Source: Rivularia sp. MS3
GTDB taxonomy: Bacteria; Cyanobacteriota; Cyanobacteriia; Cyanobacteriales; Nostocaceae
Assembly (NCBI GenBank): GCA_019192545.1
Contig: JAHCMI010000026.1
Coordinates: 1-64,000, forward strand
DNA: 64,000 bases
Direction of reading: 5' to 3'
Under the pieces are notes generated by a model. The model made no database searches. It saw only the letters and a program-made list of their open reading frames with translations, and was not told the DNA's origin. Each line of letters opens with the position of its first letter. Position 1 is the first letter of the stretch. The translations under genes and the position numbers were made by a program. Of the stretch, positions 17,971 through 25,531 are shown piece by piece.

Positions 17971-18402
17971 ATGCCTATCTACTTCTACACCACCAACGAT
18001 AAATACGGTTGCTTCTCAAACTTCTCCCCTCACGGTGTGGAATTAGATGGATACTGGTGGAAGACAACGGAACATTATTTTCAAGCTCAAAAATTTATCG
18101 GCACTCCTCATTTAGAAGAAATTCAACAAGCGAAAACTCCCAAACAAGCAGCATCAATGGGAAGAGATAGAAAACGTCCTTTACGTAAAGATTGGCAAGA
18201 AGTCAAAGACGATATCATGCGAAAAGCTGTTTTGAAAAAGTTTGAAACTCATGCAGAAATTCGCGATATTTTACTTGCTACTGGTGATGAAGAAATAATC
18301 GAAAATGCACCAGGTGATTATTACTGGGGTTGCGGTAAAGATGGTAGCGGTAAGAATATGTTAGGTAAAATATTGATGGAAATAAGAGAAAAATTACGTT
18401 AG
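17971..18402 (+). CDS. NADAR-family ADP-ribose N-glycosidase (YbiA-like)
   Basis: Protein of 143 residues, full length for NADAR (YbiA/DUF1768). Motifs: CFSNFSPHGVELDGYWWKT (~14-32), EHYFQAQKF (34-42) and GCGKDGSGKNMLGKILM (~121-137). NADAR proteins handle ADP-ribose or riboflavin precursors, and some remove ADP-ribose from guanosine in DNA as antitoxins to DarT1. Its position, divergent from a DarT operon, supports that role and hints that the DarT here may modify guanine. The alternative is the unrelated YbiA role in riboflavin intermediate clean-up. Confidence 0.85.
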   Translation: MPIYFYTTNDKYGCFSNFSPHGVELDGYWWKTTEHYFQAQKFIGTPHLEEIQQAKTPKQAASMGRDRKRPLRKDWQEVKDDIMRKAVLKKFETHAEIRDILLATGDEEIIENAPGDYYWGCGKDGSGKNMLGKILMEIREKLR

Positions 18403-18423
18403 ATAAATATCTCGTATCTTTTA

Positions 18424-19278
18424 TTATCTCTCCCTAACTATTTCCTCTGCGCTCTCTGCGTCTCTGCGGTTTTTTATGAGTAATTTTTCGCCAAGAATCG
18501 AATATTTAACTGTAGAATACATTTGATTATCATAATCACCATCTTCAGTTCCTAAAAGTTTATCCCAAAATGTAAAATACAGTCCGTAGTGTAAATTGTA
18601 TTTACGATGATGTATGAGATGATGCTTTGAACCAATAAAAAATTTTCCCAAGGAGTTAGAGTAAAAAGATGGTGGAAATAACTCAAATCCAATATGGTTA
18701 AATACTGCCCATACTGTCATTACAATTAAAGCTGTAATTAAAGGAATATAGTGAAGGGGCAAAATAAAGACTATACATACAAAGAAAAGCGCTTGTATAA
18801 ATGCTTCAACGGGATCGAAGGCAAAAGATGTCCAAGGTGTTGGAACTTTTGAACGATGATGTCCGTAATGCAGCTTTTTGAAAAGTAAGGGGTGGTGAAA
18901 CAATCGATGCATAAAATAAAAATACGTATCTTGCAGAATAAGTAATGTTATAAAACTAACGCCTAAATACCATAGTCCATATTGATTTATAGAAGTGTAT
19001 AAACGTGTAAATCCTAAATCGTATGCTGTAATCACCAAAGCAGCACAAAAAGCAAAAATCATCGCACATAATAACGATAATTCCATATCTTTTTTAATAA
19101 TTTTCCACGATATAGATTTACTAATTAAATTAACTTTTGCTATATATCTAATTAACGCCGAATAAAAAAGTAAATAAGTTATCCCGCATATCAAAAAATA
19201 TCGACTAACGATTATACCAAAAAGAGCAAGCCAGTCTAAGCATAGCTTGTTCAAAATAAACAATAAATTGTGTTGCAA
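18424..19278 (-). CDS. Fatty acid hydroxylase / sterol desaturase family membrane protein
   Basis: Integral membrane di-iron enzyme of ~284 residues. Histidine boxes: HRLFHH (124-129), HYGHH (137-141) and HHLIHH (219-224), within several hydrophobic helices, as in sterol desaturases and carotenoid or fatty-acid hydroxylases. The substrate cannot be told. The start is a TTG at 19278 with GGAAATTAGG in front; the start is uncertain. The last ~15 residues (KNRRDAESAEEIVRER) are encoded entirely by a dispersed CGCAGAG repeat, so the original C-terminus has been replaced or extended. It stands alone between the NADAR gene and a DUF421 gene. Confidence 0.8.
   Translation of the reverse strand: MQHNLLFILNKLCLDWLALFGIIVSRYFLICGITYLLFYSALIRYIAKVNLISKSISWKIIKKDMELSLLCAMIFAFCAALVITAYDLGFTRLYTSINQYGLWYLGVSFITLLILQDTYFYFMHRLFHHPLLFKKLHYGHHRSKVPTPWTSFAFDPVEAFIQALFFVCIVFILPLHYIPLITALIVMTVWAVFNHIGFELFPPSFYSNSLGKFFIGSKHHLIHHRKYNLHYGLYFTFWDKLLGTEDGDYDNQMYSTVKYSILGEKLLIKNRRDAESAEEIVRER
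18442..18474. repeat. CGCAGAG-type repeat forming the 3' end of a gene
   Basis: CTCTGCGCTCTCTGCGTCTC followed by TGCGGTTTT is a canonical member of the family. It lies inside the desaturase-family reading frame. Confidence 0.85.
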
Positions 19279-19406
19279 CCTAATTTCCTAATCAATTAAA
19301 AGTTACTATTATTGTCTATTAAAATTAGGTCAAACTACCAATTAATTTTTATATCTTAAAAAAATATATTGATGTCTGTCTGCCGAACCTCAATTATGAT
19401 TCATTT

Positions 19407-19937
19407 TTAAACCCGAGCAGTATTATGTTTTGGATAACCCTTAACATCAACTAAAGCAGAAGCTGAGGAATTCTCAAGTTTCTTAATTACACTGAAGCTA
19501 CCGTCTGTTTCTAAAATTACTGCTTCTGCATCTTCTAAGGCTCCCATTCCATTTTCACGCAAGGCTGCTAAAACTTCACCTTCGGTTACTCTTTGATGTC
19601 GCATAGCATGATGCTGAAATTCACCTCGAAAAAGTAATAAAGTTGGTTCTGCTTTAACCCATCCCCGGAATATATTAGAACGTACAGAAATCCAAGTAAT
19701 AATAAATTGGAAAAATACTAATAGAGCGATCGCTAAAATTCCCTGTGCCAGAGAAGTGTTTGTTGATAGCAATATGCTCGCTAATATAGAACCGAACGCA
19801 ATTGTGACAATAAAGTCAAAAGAATTCCACTTTGATAAAGTTCTTTTCCCAGAAATACGAAGTAGGAAAATCATGGCTATATAGCCAAGAGTTCCAACTA
19901 CTAAAGTATGCTGTAGAGATTCCCAATTATTAAACAA
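19407..19937 (-). CDS. DUF421 (YetF-like) membrane protein
   Basis: Protein of 176 residues. Three N-terminal hydrophobic helices (TLVVGTLGYIAMIFLLRIS, the IAFGSILASILLS region and ILAIALLVFFQFIITW) precede a small soluble domain with VTEGEVLAALRENGMGALEDAEAVILETDGSFSV, characteristic of DUF421/YetF. The role is unknown; relatives are linked to stress and spore functions in Bacillus. The KRTLSKWNSFDFIVTIAFGS signature at ~31-50 is clear. Stands alone; ~130 bases separate it from the BON gene in the same direction. Confidence 0.85.
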   Translation of the reverse strand: MFNNWESLQHTLVVGTLGYIAMIFLLRISGKRTLSKWNSFDFIVTIAFGSILASILLSTNTSLAQGILAIALLVFFQFIITWISVRSNIFRGWVKAEPTLLLFRGEFQHHAMRHQRVTEGEVLAALRENGMGALEDAEAVILETDGSFSVIKKLENSSASALVDVKGYPKHNTARV

Positions 19938-20068
19938 TGCTTTTCCCCTAGTTAAATATGTAAAAAAAAAGAAGTTAGGCAGATTATCTATACTAAATCT
20001 CTGCCTTACAAAAACTTGATGATTTTTTTCAGGTAACCTTAAATATATAAACTACCCAAACAAACTAA

Positions 20069-20518
20069 TTATTGAGCGGGTGGTACAACTTTGACATCTG
20101 TCTTCACAGATTTTACGCCCAAAATTTGTTTAGCTAAAGGCTCAACTGTTTTATATTCCTTTTCATCAGGAACAGTACCTGCAATTGATACTACACCATC
20201 TTCAGCTTCAACAACCAATTTTGCCCGAGGAATATTTGCTTCTAATTTAGAACGTACTTCGCTTGCTAAATCGGAGTCGGCTCTATCAGTTTGATCGCCA
20301 ATTATATCGTTACGCTGTTCTCTAGCTCGGATATCAGAATTTAACTGATCCTGACGAATTTCGCTAGATGCATCTTCTAAAGTTTCTTCAACTTGGCTAG
20401 CTTGTTCTACCTCATCGTTAATAGAATCGGGAGCATCAGCACTGGTTTTAGCGGTTTCGCAAGCCGCAGAACCAAATAATAAAATACCACCTAATACAAA
20501 TGTTGCTAACTTTTTCAT
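20069..20518 (-). CDS. BON-domain lipoprotein
   Basis: From the ATG at 20518 (preceded by GAGGAAAA) the product is 149 residues. It begins MKKLATFVLGGILLFGSAAC, a lipoprotein signal peptide with lipobox GSAAC, so it should be anchored at a membrane. An acidic, Gln-rich linker follows, then a BON domain (~75-147: DLASEVRSKLEANIPRAKL, VSIAGTVPDEKEY, GVKSVKTDVKV) as in OsmY. Such proteins bind phospholipid and protect the envelope under osmotic stress. An upstream in-frame start would add 16 residues before the signal and is unlikely. The next gene upstream is a stress-type DUF2382 protein. Confidence 0.85.
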   Translation of the reverse strand: MKKLATFVLGGILLFGSAACETAKTSADAPDSINDEVEQASQVEETLEDASSEIRQDQLNSDIRAREQRNDIIGDQTDRADSDLASEVRSKLEANIPRAKLVVEAEDGVVSIAGTVPDEKEYKTVEPLAKQILGVKSVKTDVKVVPPAQ

Positions 20519-20630
20519 TTTTTCCTCACAAATATTATTAGTTTTAAGAGATTGGGAAGATAGCAAACAGAGTATTTAAATTGATTATTTAATACTCTGT
20601 TGGCAATTCTTACTTCTTCCACTTAATTTT

Positions 20631-21620
20631 TTATCGATTTTTGTGGATTGTGGGTTTACCATCAACGTCGATGTCTAATTCTTCACGACGTAGAGTTTCT
20701 TGTGCTTCTACAGTATCGCGCTCAACTTCTTTATGGACTTTGACTTCTTCACGGACAAATGCTTCTTTGTTGATATCAGCAGATTCTTCATAGATATCCA
20801 TATGAGCAACTTCCTTACCAGAGAAATCTACTGTTCCTGGAGCTACTGCTGTTTCATTAGTAGGAGTAGTGCGCTCGATTACTACTCTTTCTTTTTCTAC
20901 GGGAACTGCTACTTTAGCTGTTTCTGTTTCAACTTTTTTACCAATAGAAACTTCACCAGCTTTGTGACGCTCTTTATCTGCAACTAAACGCTCTTCGTAA
21001 AGCTTGACGCTGTCATCGTTTGCTACTTCCGCACGAGGAGCAGGAGCGGGCTGAGCCGGTTGTGCCACTGCATTTGGTGCATTGTAAATACCAAACTCTT
21101 CTACACCACAACGCTGCATAATAATTTCTGCACGTTTTACTTCAGCTTCGGTACCGGTTACCATTACCAAGAAGCTACCACCAGCAACTCTATCACTGTA
21201 AACTTGTGCTTTCTCTTCAGGAATACCTAAACCAATCAAAGCACCAACCAATCCACCAGTAGCTGCACCAATTGCACCACCTGCTAAAGTTGTTGCGATC
21301 GCGGTGGCTTCAGCGCCAGCTAATAAGATAGGACCAACACCAGGAATTGCTAATGCTCCTAAACCTACGAGCAAACCAGTGATTCCGCCCAAAGCACCAC
21401 CAGTCAAAGCACCAGCAGCAGCACCTTCATCAGCCTTGTTACCAACTTCTTCTGTGGTTTCAACGCCTTCTACTTTATCGGCATCGCGGGCTATTACAGA
21501 AATTTTATCTTGGTCGAAACCAGCATCCTTCAATCCTCGAACAGCTGCTTCTGCTTCATCGCGGCTGTAAAATAAACCAGCAGCTCTTTTGTAGTCGATA
21601 TTATTTGTGTAAGCTGTCAT
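20631..21620 (-). CDS. DUF2382 stress protein with an N-terminal general-stress-protein (YflT/GSP17M-like) domain
   Basis: Protein of 329 residues. Residues ~8-160 hold a GSP17M-type domain (AAGLFYSRDEAEAAVRGLKD, DKISVIARD) interrupted by a Gly/Ala-rich double hydrophobic hairpin, likely membrane-embedded. Residues ~205-329 are the DUF2382/YsnF region (VKLYEERLVADKERHKAGEV, FVREEVKVHKEVERDTV). The start is the ATG at 21620: GGAGGT lies 5 bases before it, while the TTG immediately upstream is too close. It faces the vWA gene across a 690-base gap, and the BON lipoprotein gene follows in the same direction. Probably a stress-induced envelope protein; the mechanism is unknown. Confidence 0.85.
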   Translation of the reverse strand: MTAYTNNIDYKRAAGLFYSRDEAEAAVRGLKDAGFDQDKISVIARDADKVEGVETTEEVGNKADEGAAAGALTGGALGGITGLLVGLGALAIPGVGPILLAGAEATAIATTLAGGAIGAATGGLVGALIGLGIPEEKAQVYSDRVAGGSFLVMVTGTEAEVKRAEIIMQRCGVEEFGIYNAPNAVAQPAQPAPAPRAEVANDDSVKLYEERLVADKERHKAGEVSIGKKVETETAKVAVPVEKERVVIERTTPTNETAVAPGTVDFSGKEVAHMDIYEESADINKEAFVREEVKVHKEVERDTVEAQETLRREELDIDVDGKPTIHKNR

Positions 21621-22311
21621 CAATGACCTCCTAATTAACGATAAGTAAGTTTGGTTAATCTAATGTGCGTATATCAATAATCAATTACATTAATCATACG
21701 CAGCGAAACTTTGCTTAACTTTTGTTTGCGTATGTTCATATATTGTCAATTATTTTGATAAATTGCTTCTATCGAAAGAACAGTTATTAAGTTAATCAAA
21801 AGATAGAAGTAATTATTAAATGACTAATTAAATAGATATTTTTTAAAATTTTATTTAAGAACTTGATTATATTTTCCTACAAGTCATTTTTCAAGTGTAA
21901 AAATATAGTTAATTCCTGCAACTCTATTTAAATATAGGTTAAACTGTGAAACCTTTAAATATTTAAATTAATCTTTTCTTGTTAAACGTATCTTGAGCAT
22001 TAAATAAAATACTATTTTGATGTTAACTAGTTTCTTGAAGAAAATAGACTCTTATAGCTTGTTTATCAAAAAATAATCCTACTAACGATAGATAATAGAG
22101 TTAATGATGTATAACTTGCGATAGGATTTTAAATAAACAGCAACTAACTTCCTATTGAATTTAAAATTTAAAATCCATCTTTAAAATTTTGATGAACAGA
22201 AGTTAGGGGGAAGATACTCTTTCCCCCAACTAAACTGTAGCTGAGAGTGAACGAGGAAGAGAATCTACACCCTTAATTTGCAAAATCCAAAATCTAAAAT
22301 CCAAAATCCCT
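21621..22311. other. Long divergent intergenic region
   Basis: About 690 AT-rich bases between the divergent DUF2382 and vWA genes. I see no gene. The last part is a tandem AAAATCCAAAATC-type repeat (~22279-22311) that abuts the vWA start codon. Promoters for both genes should lie here but none is clear. Confidence 0.5.
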
Positions 22312-23472
22312 ATGAGCCAAAATTCAGATAACGAACGTTTGCGACGCTGGAGACTGATTCTCGGTAGTAAGAAAGCTGATGGTACTGGCACTAAATTAAC
22401 TGGTGCTGATGCCAAAATTGATAAATCCTTAGACGCTTTATATGACTCCGAGCGCTCCGGTGGTTTGGGTAGCTCGTCACCAAAAGTTGCTCGTTGGTTG
22501 GGTGATATCCGGACTTACTTCCCTTCATCAGTAGTTAAAGTCATGCAGCAAGACGCACTTGAACGACTTAACCTGCGTCAAATGTTGCTTCAACCAGAAA
22601 TGCTCTCAACTGTAGAACCAGATGTACACTTAGTAGCGAATTTACTTTCCTTAAGCAGTGTCATGCCAGAAAAAACCAAAGATACTGCCCGTCAAGTAGT
22701 GCGGAGTGTTGTCGAACAATTGCAGCGAAAACTAACAAATCCTACCCAACAAGCGATAATGGGAAGTCTTAATCGCGCTATTCGCAATCGCCGCCCTCGT
22801 CACAACGAAATAGATTGGAATCGCACCATTCGCGCTAATCTAAAACATTATCAGCCCGAATACCGAACTATTATTCCCGAAACCCGTATCGGCTACGGAC
22901 GTAAACGCAGCAATTTACGTAATATTATCCTTTGTATTGACCAAAGTGGTTCAATGGCAACTTCGGTAGTTTATGCCGGAATATTTGGAGCAGTTTTAGC
23001 ATCGTTACCGGCAATTCAAACCCGGATAGTTGTCTTCGATACCGCAGTTGCAGATTTAACAGATGAAGCTCAAGACCCAGTAGATTTACTGTTTGGTACC
23101 CAGTTAGGTGGTGGTACTGATATTAACCAAGCACTAGCATACTGTCAAAACTTTATTCAAAAACCAGAAGATACCATTATGGTATTAATTAGTGACTTAT
23201 ATGAAGGTGGAAACCGCGAACAAATGTTAAAGCGAATCGCTGCAATTATAGGTTCCGGAGTGCAGCTAGTGACATTGCTTGCTTTAAACGACGATGGGGC
23301 ACCAATGTACGACCATAGAATAGCAGAGGAATTAGGTAAAATGGGAAGCCCTGCTTTTGCCTGTAGCCCCGATCGTTTTCCCGATTTAATGGCGGCAGCT
23401 ATTCAAAAACAAGATATTGCTCAATGGGCTGCTGCTAATGATATTGTGACAAAGCGCGGCAGCGATCGATAA
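22312..23472 (+). CDS. vWA-domain protein of the type found with MoxR ATPase and DUF5682 (YehP-like)
   Basis: Protein of 386 residues. The N-terminal ~200 residues are helical (RRWRLILGSKKADGTGT near the start, RRPRHNEIDWNRTIRANLKH ~160-179). The C-terminal vWA domain has an intact MIDAS: DQSGSM (210-215), GGGTDINQAL (~264-273) and ISDLYEGG. No signal peptide, so it is cytoplasmic. Such vWA proteins usually work with a MoxR AAA+ ATPase and, in the YehLMPQ-type clusters, with DUF5682. Here the DUF5682 gene is 8.6 kb upstream and no ATPase is nearby, so the system is split. The leader is repeat DNA ending at the ATG. Confidence 0.8.
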   Translation: MSQNSDNERLRRWRLILGSKKADGTGTKLTGADAKIDKSLDALYDSERSGGLGSSSPKVARWLGDIRTYFPSSVVKVMQQDALERLNLRQMLLQPEMLSTVEPDVHLVANLLSLSSVMPEKTKDTARQVVRSVVEQLQRKLTNPTQQAIMGSLNRAIRNRRPRHNEIDWNRTIRANLKHYQPEYRTIIPETRIGYGRKRSNLRNIILCIDQSGSMATSVVYAGIFGAVLASLPAIQTRIVVFDTAVADLTDEAQDPVDLLFGTQLGGGTDINQALAYCQNFIQKPEDTIMVLISDLYEGGNREQMLKRIAAIIGSGVQLVTLLALNDDGAPMYDHRIAEELGKMGSPAFACSPDRFPDLMAAAIQKQDIAQWAAANDIVTKRGSDR

Positions 23473-23736
23473 GCCATTAACCATAATCGCTTTTTAATCG
23501 GCTATTAATTTTATCAAACGGTATCTATCAACATCGCCACTATAAAAAATACAAAAAATCAATATAGAAATCATTTCGCAAAAATATACAATTTTTGTTG
23601 AAAATGTCATATTTCTTTGGTTAGAAGACGAATTAATCTTAAGGCTGATATTCTATAACTTATATTTATTAGAAAACTATAGTTCAACTACTAGTTCTCT
23701 AGATTATTATCGATTATCCTGTTAACAGCTTGACAA

Positions 23737-24381
23737 ATGAAAGTCAAATTAAGAAGGCGGCGATTTGGTCAATTAACCTTTGTTGGTGTATTGGCAACTG
23801 TAATTGGTAAATTTACGAAAAAGACTTCAGCCCAAATAACGCCACAGCCTTCACAAACAGATACCGTTACCGTCAACTTAAAAATTAACGGTAAAAAGCA
23901 AACTTTACAAGTTGAACCTCGCGTTACTTTACTCGACGCATTACGGGAATATATTGGTTTAACAGGTACAAAAAAAGGTTGCGGACACGGACAATGTGGT
24001 GCTTGTACGGTGTTAGTAAATGGCAGAAGAATTAATTCTTGTCTGACGCTAGCAATTATGAATGAAGGCGCAGAAATTACCACTATTGAAGGTTTAGCTC
24101 AAGGTGATGACTTGCATCCCGTACAGGCTGCCTTTATAAAGCACGATGGTTTTCAGTGTGGATACTGTACTCCCGGACAAATTTGTTCTGCTGTTGCAGC
24201 AATTACTGAAGTAAAACAAGGAAGAGTAAGTGCAGTAACACCAGATGTCAGAAAAGAAGGGCAAATAGAATTAACCGACACAGAAATTCGCGAAAGAATG
24301 AGCGGTAATCTTTGCCGTTGCGGTGCTTATCCCGGAATTGTTGCAGCAGTAAAAGAAGCAAGTAGTCAGGTTGAAGGTTAG
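23737..24381 (+). CDS. Molybdenum hydroxylase, 2Fe-2S subunit (PaoA/YagT-like)
   Basis: Protein of 214 residues. The N-terminus has KLRRRRFGQLTFVG and a hydrophobic stretch ending TSAQ, a Tat-like signal with an imperfect twin-arginine motif, as in periplasmic PaoA. The plant-type ferredoxin site is GCGHGQCGACTVLV plus a further Cys; the second cluster site is QCGYCTPGQ and NLCRCGAYPGI. It passes electrons between the molybdenum and FAD subunits. First gene of a three-gene set (2Fe-2S, FAD, Mo) with gaps of 87 and 73 bases. By homology the complex oxidises aldehydes; the true substrate is unknown. Confidence 0.9.
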   Translation: MKVKLRRRRFGQLTFVGVLATVIGKFTKKTSAQITPQPSQTDTVTVNLKINGKKQTLQVEPRVTLLDALREYIGLTGTKKGCGHGQCGACTVLVNGRRINSCLTLAIMNEGAEITTIEGLAQGDDLHPVQAAFIKHDGFQCGYCTPGQICSAVAAITEVKQGRVSAVTPDVRKEGQIELTDTEIRERMSGNLCRCGAYPGIVAAVKEASSQVEG

Positions 24382-24468
24382 GGGTTAAAGGTTAAAGGTG
24401 AATCACCATTAGCAATTCTTCTATGCCCTATGCCCAATTCCCAATTATCAATTACCAAATAATTATTT

Positions 24469-25458
24469 ATGAATCCATTTACTTATATACGTGCCGATAA
24501 TCAAGATACGGCGATTAAAAACGTTGCTCGGAAACAAACTAAGTTTATAGCAGGTGGAACTAATCTTCTGGATTTGATGAAGGAAGGTGTTGAGCAACCG
24601 CAGCAGCTTATAGATATTAATCGTTTGGAGTTGGAAAAAATTGAGGGAATAAATAATGGTTTGAGCATCGGAGCTTTGGTGAAAAACAGCGATATGGCAA
24701 ACCATCCTATGGTTAGACAGCGTTATCCCTTATTATCCCAAGCGTTACTAGCCGGTGCTTCTCCACAGTTACGAAATATGGCTACGACTGGAGGAAATTT
24801 AATGCAGAGGACTCGCTGTTATTACTTTTATAATATGGCGATGCCTTGTAACAAGCGCGTACCGGGTTCTGGTTGTGCTGCAATTGAAGGTTTTAACCGC
24901 ATTCACGCTATTTTGGGTGCAACCGATGCCTGTATTGCCACACATCCTTCCGATATGTGCGTTGCTTTATCTGCTTTGGATGCTGTAGTTAAAGTAAAAG
25001 GTTTAAAAGGAGAGCGATTTATCAAAGCTACTGATTTTCATCGCTTACCTGGAGATACACCACAAATAGAAACCGAATTACAGCCGGATGAATTAATTAC
25101 GGCAGTGCTTTTACCAGAATCCCCATTTGCTCGAAATTCTCATTATTTAAAAGTTAGAGATAGACAATCCTATGCTTTTGCTTTGGTTTCGGTAGCTGCT
25201 GCTTTGGAAATGGATAACAATACTATTAGTCAGGGAAGATTAGCTTTAGGTGGTGTAGCACATAAACCTTGGAGAGCAGTTGAAGCAGAAAAAATTCTTA
25301 CTGGAGCTAAAGCTGATGAAAAAACATTTCAAGCAGTAGCAGAAGCAGCACTAAAAGATGCAAAAACCTACGAACACAACGCTTTTAAAGTAGAAATGGT
25401 AAAAAGAGCGATTGTACAAGCATTGAATACAGCAGCGCAAGGAACTGGAAACAGTTAA
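24469..25458 (+). CDS. Molybdenum hydroxylase, FAD subunit (PaoB/YagS-like)
   Basis: Protein of 329 residues. FIAGGTNLLDLMKEGV (~23-38) and LRNMATTGGNLMQRTRC (~101-117) are the FAD-binding segments of the xanthine-dehydrogenase FAD domain. Cysteines in CYYFYNMAMPCNKRVPGSGC and DACIATHPSDMC match the extra 4Fe-4S cluster insert of PaoB-type subunits. The C-terminal domain (~220-325) is the CO-dehydrogenase flavoprotein domain. It transfers electrons from the 2Fe-2S subunit to an acceptor. The stop codon lies within the start of a heptamer repeat (AACAGTTAACAGTGAACAG). Confidence 0.9.
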   Translation: MNPFTYIRADNQDTAIKNVARKQTKFIAGGTNLLDLMKEGVEQPQQLIDINRLELEKIEGINNGLSIGALVKNSDMANHPMVRQRYPLLSQALLAGASPQLRNMATTGGNLMQRTRCYYFYNMAMPCNKRVPGSGCAAIEGFNRIHAILGATDACIATHPSDMCVALSALDAVVKVKGLKGERFIKATDFHRLPGDTPQIETELQPDELITAVLLPESPFARNSHYLKVRDRQSYAFALVSVAAALEMDNNTISQGRLALGGVAHKPWRAVEAEKILTGAKADEKTFQAVAEAALKDAKTYEHNAFKVEMVKRAIVQALNTAAQGTGNS

Positions 25459-25530
25459 CAGTGAACAGTGAACAGTAAGCAGTTAGTAATTTACAACTAA
25501 CTACTAACCACTAACTACTAATAACTAATT
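25451..25530. repeat. Heptamer repeats filling the gap between two subunit genes
   Basis: AACAGTGAACAGTGAACAGT and then ACTAACTACTAACCACTAAC units occupy almost the whole gap between the FAD and Mo subunit genes and end about one base before the next ATG. Confidence 0.85.
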
Positions 25531-25531
25531 T

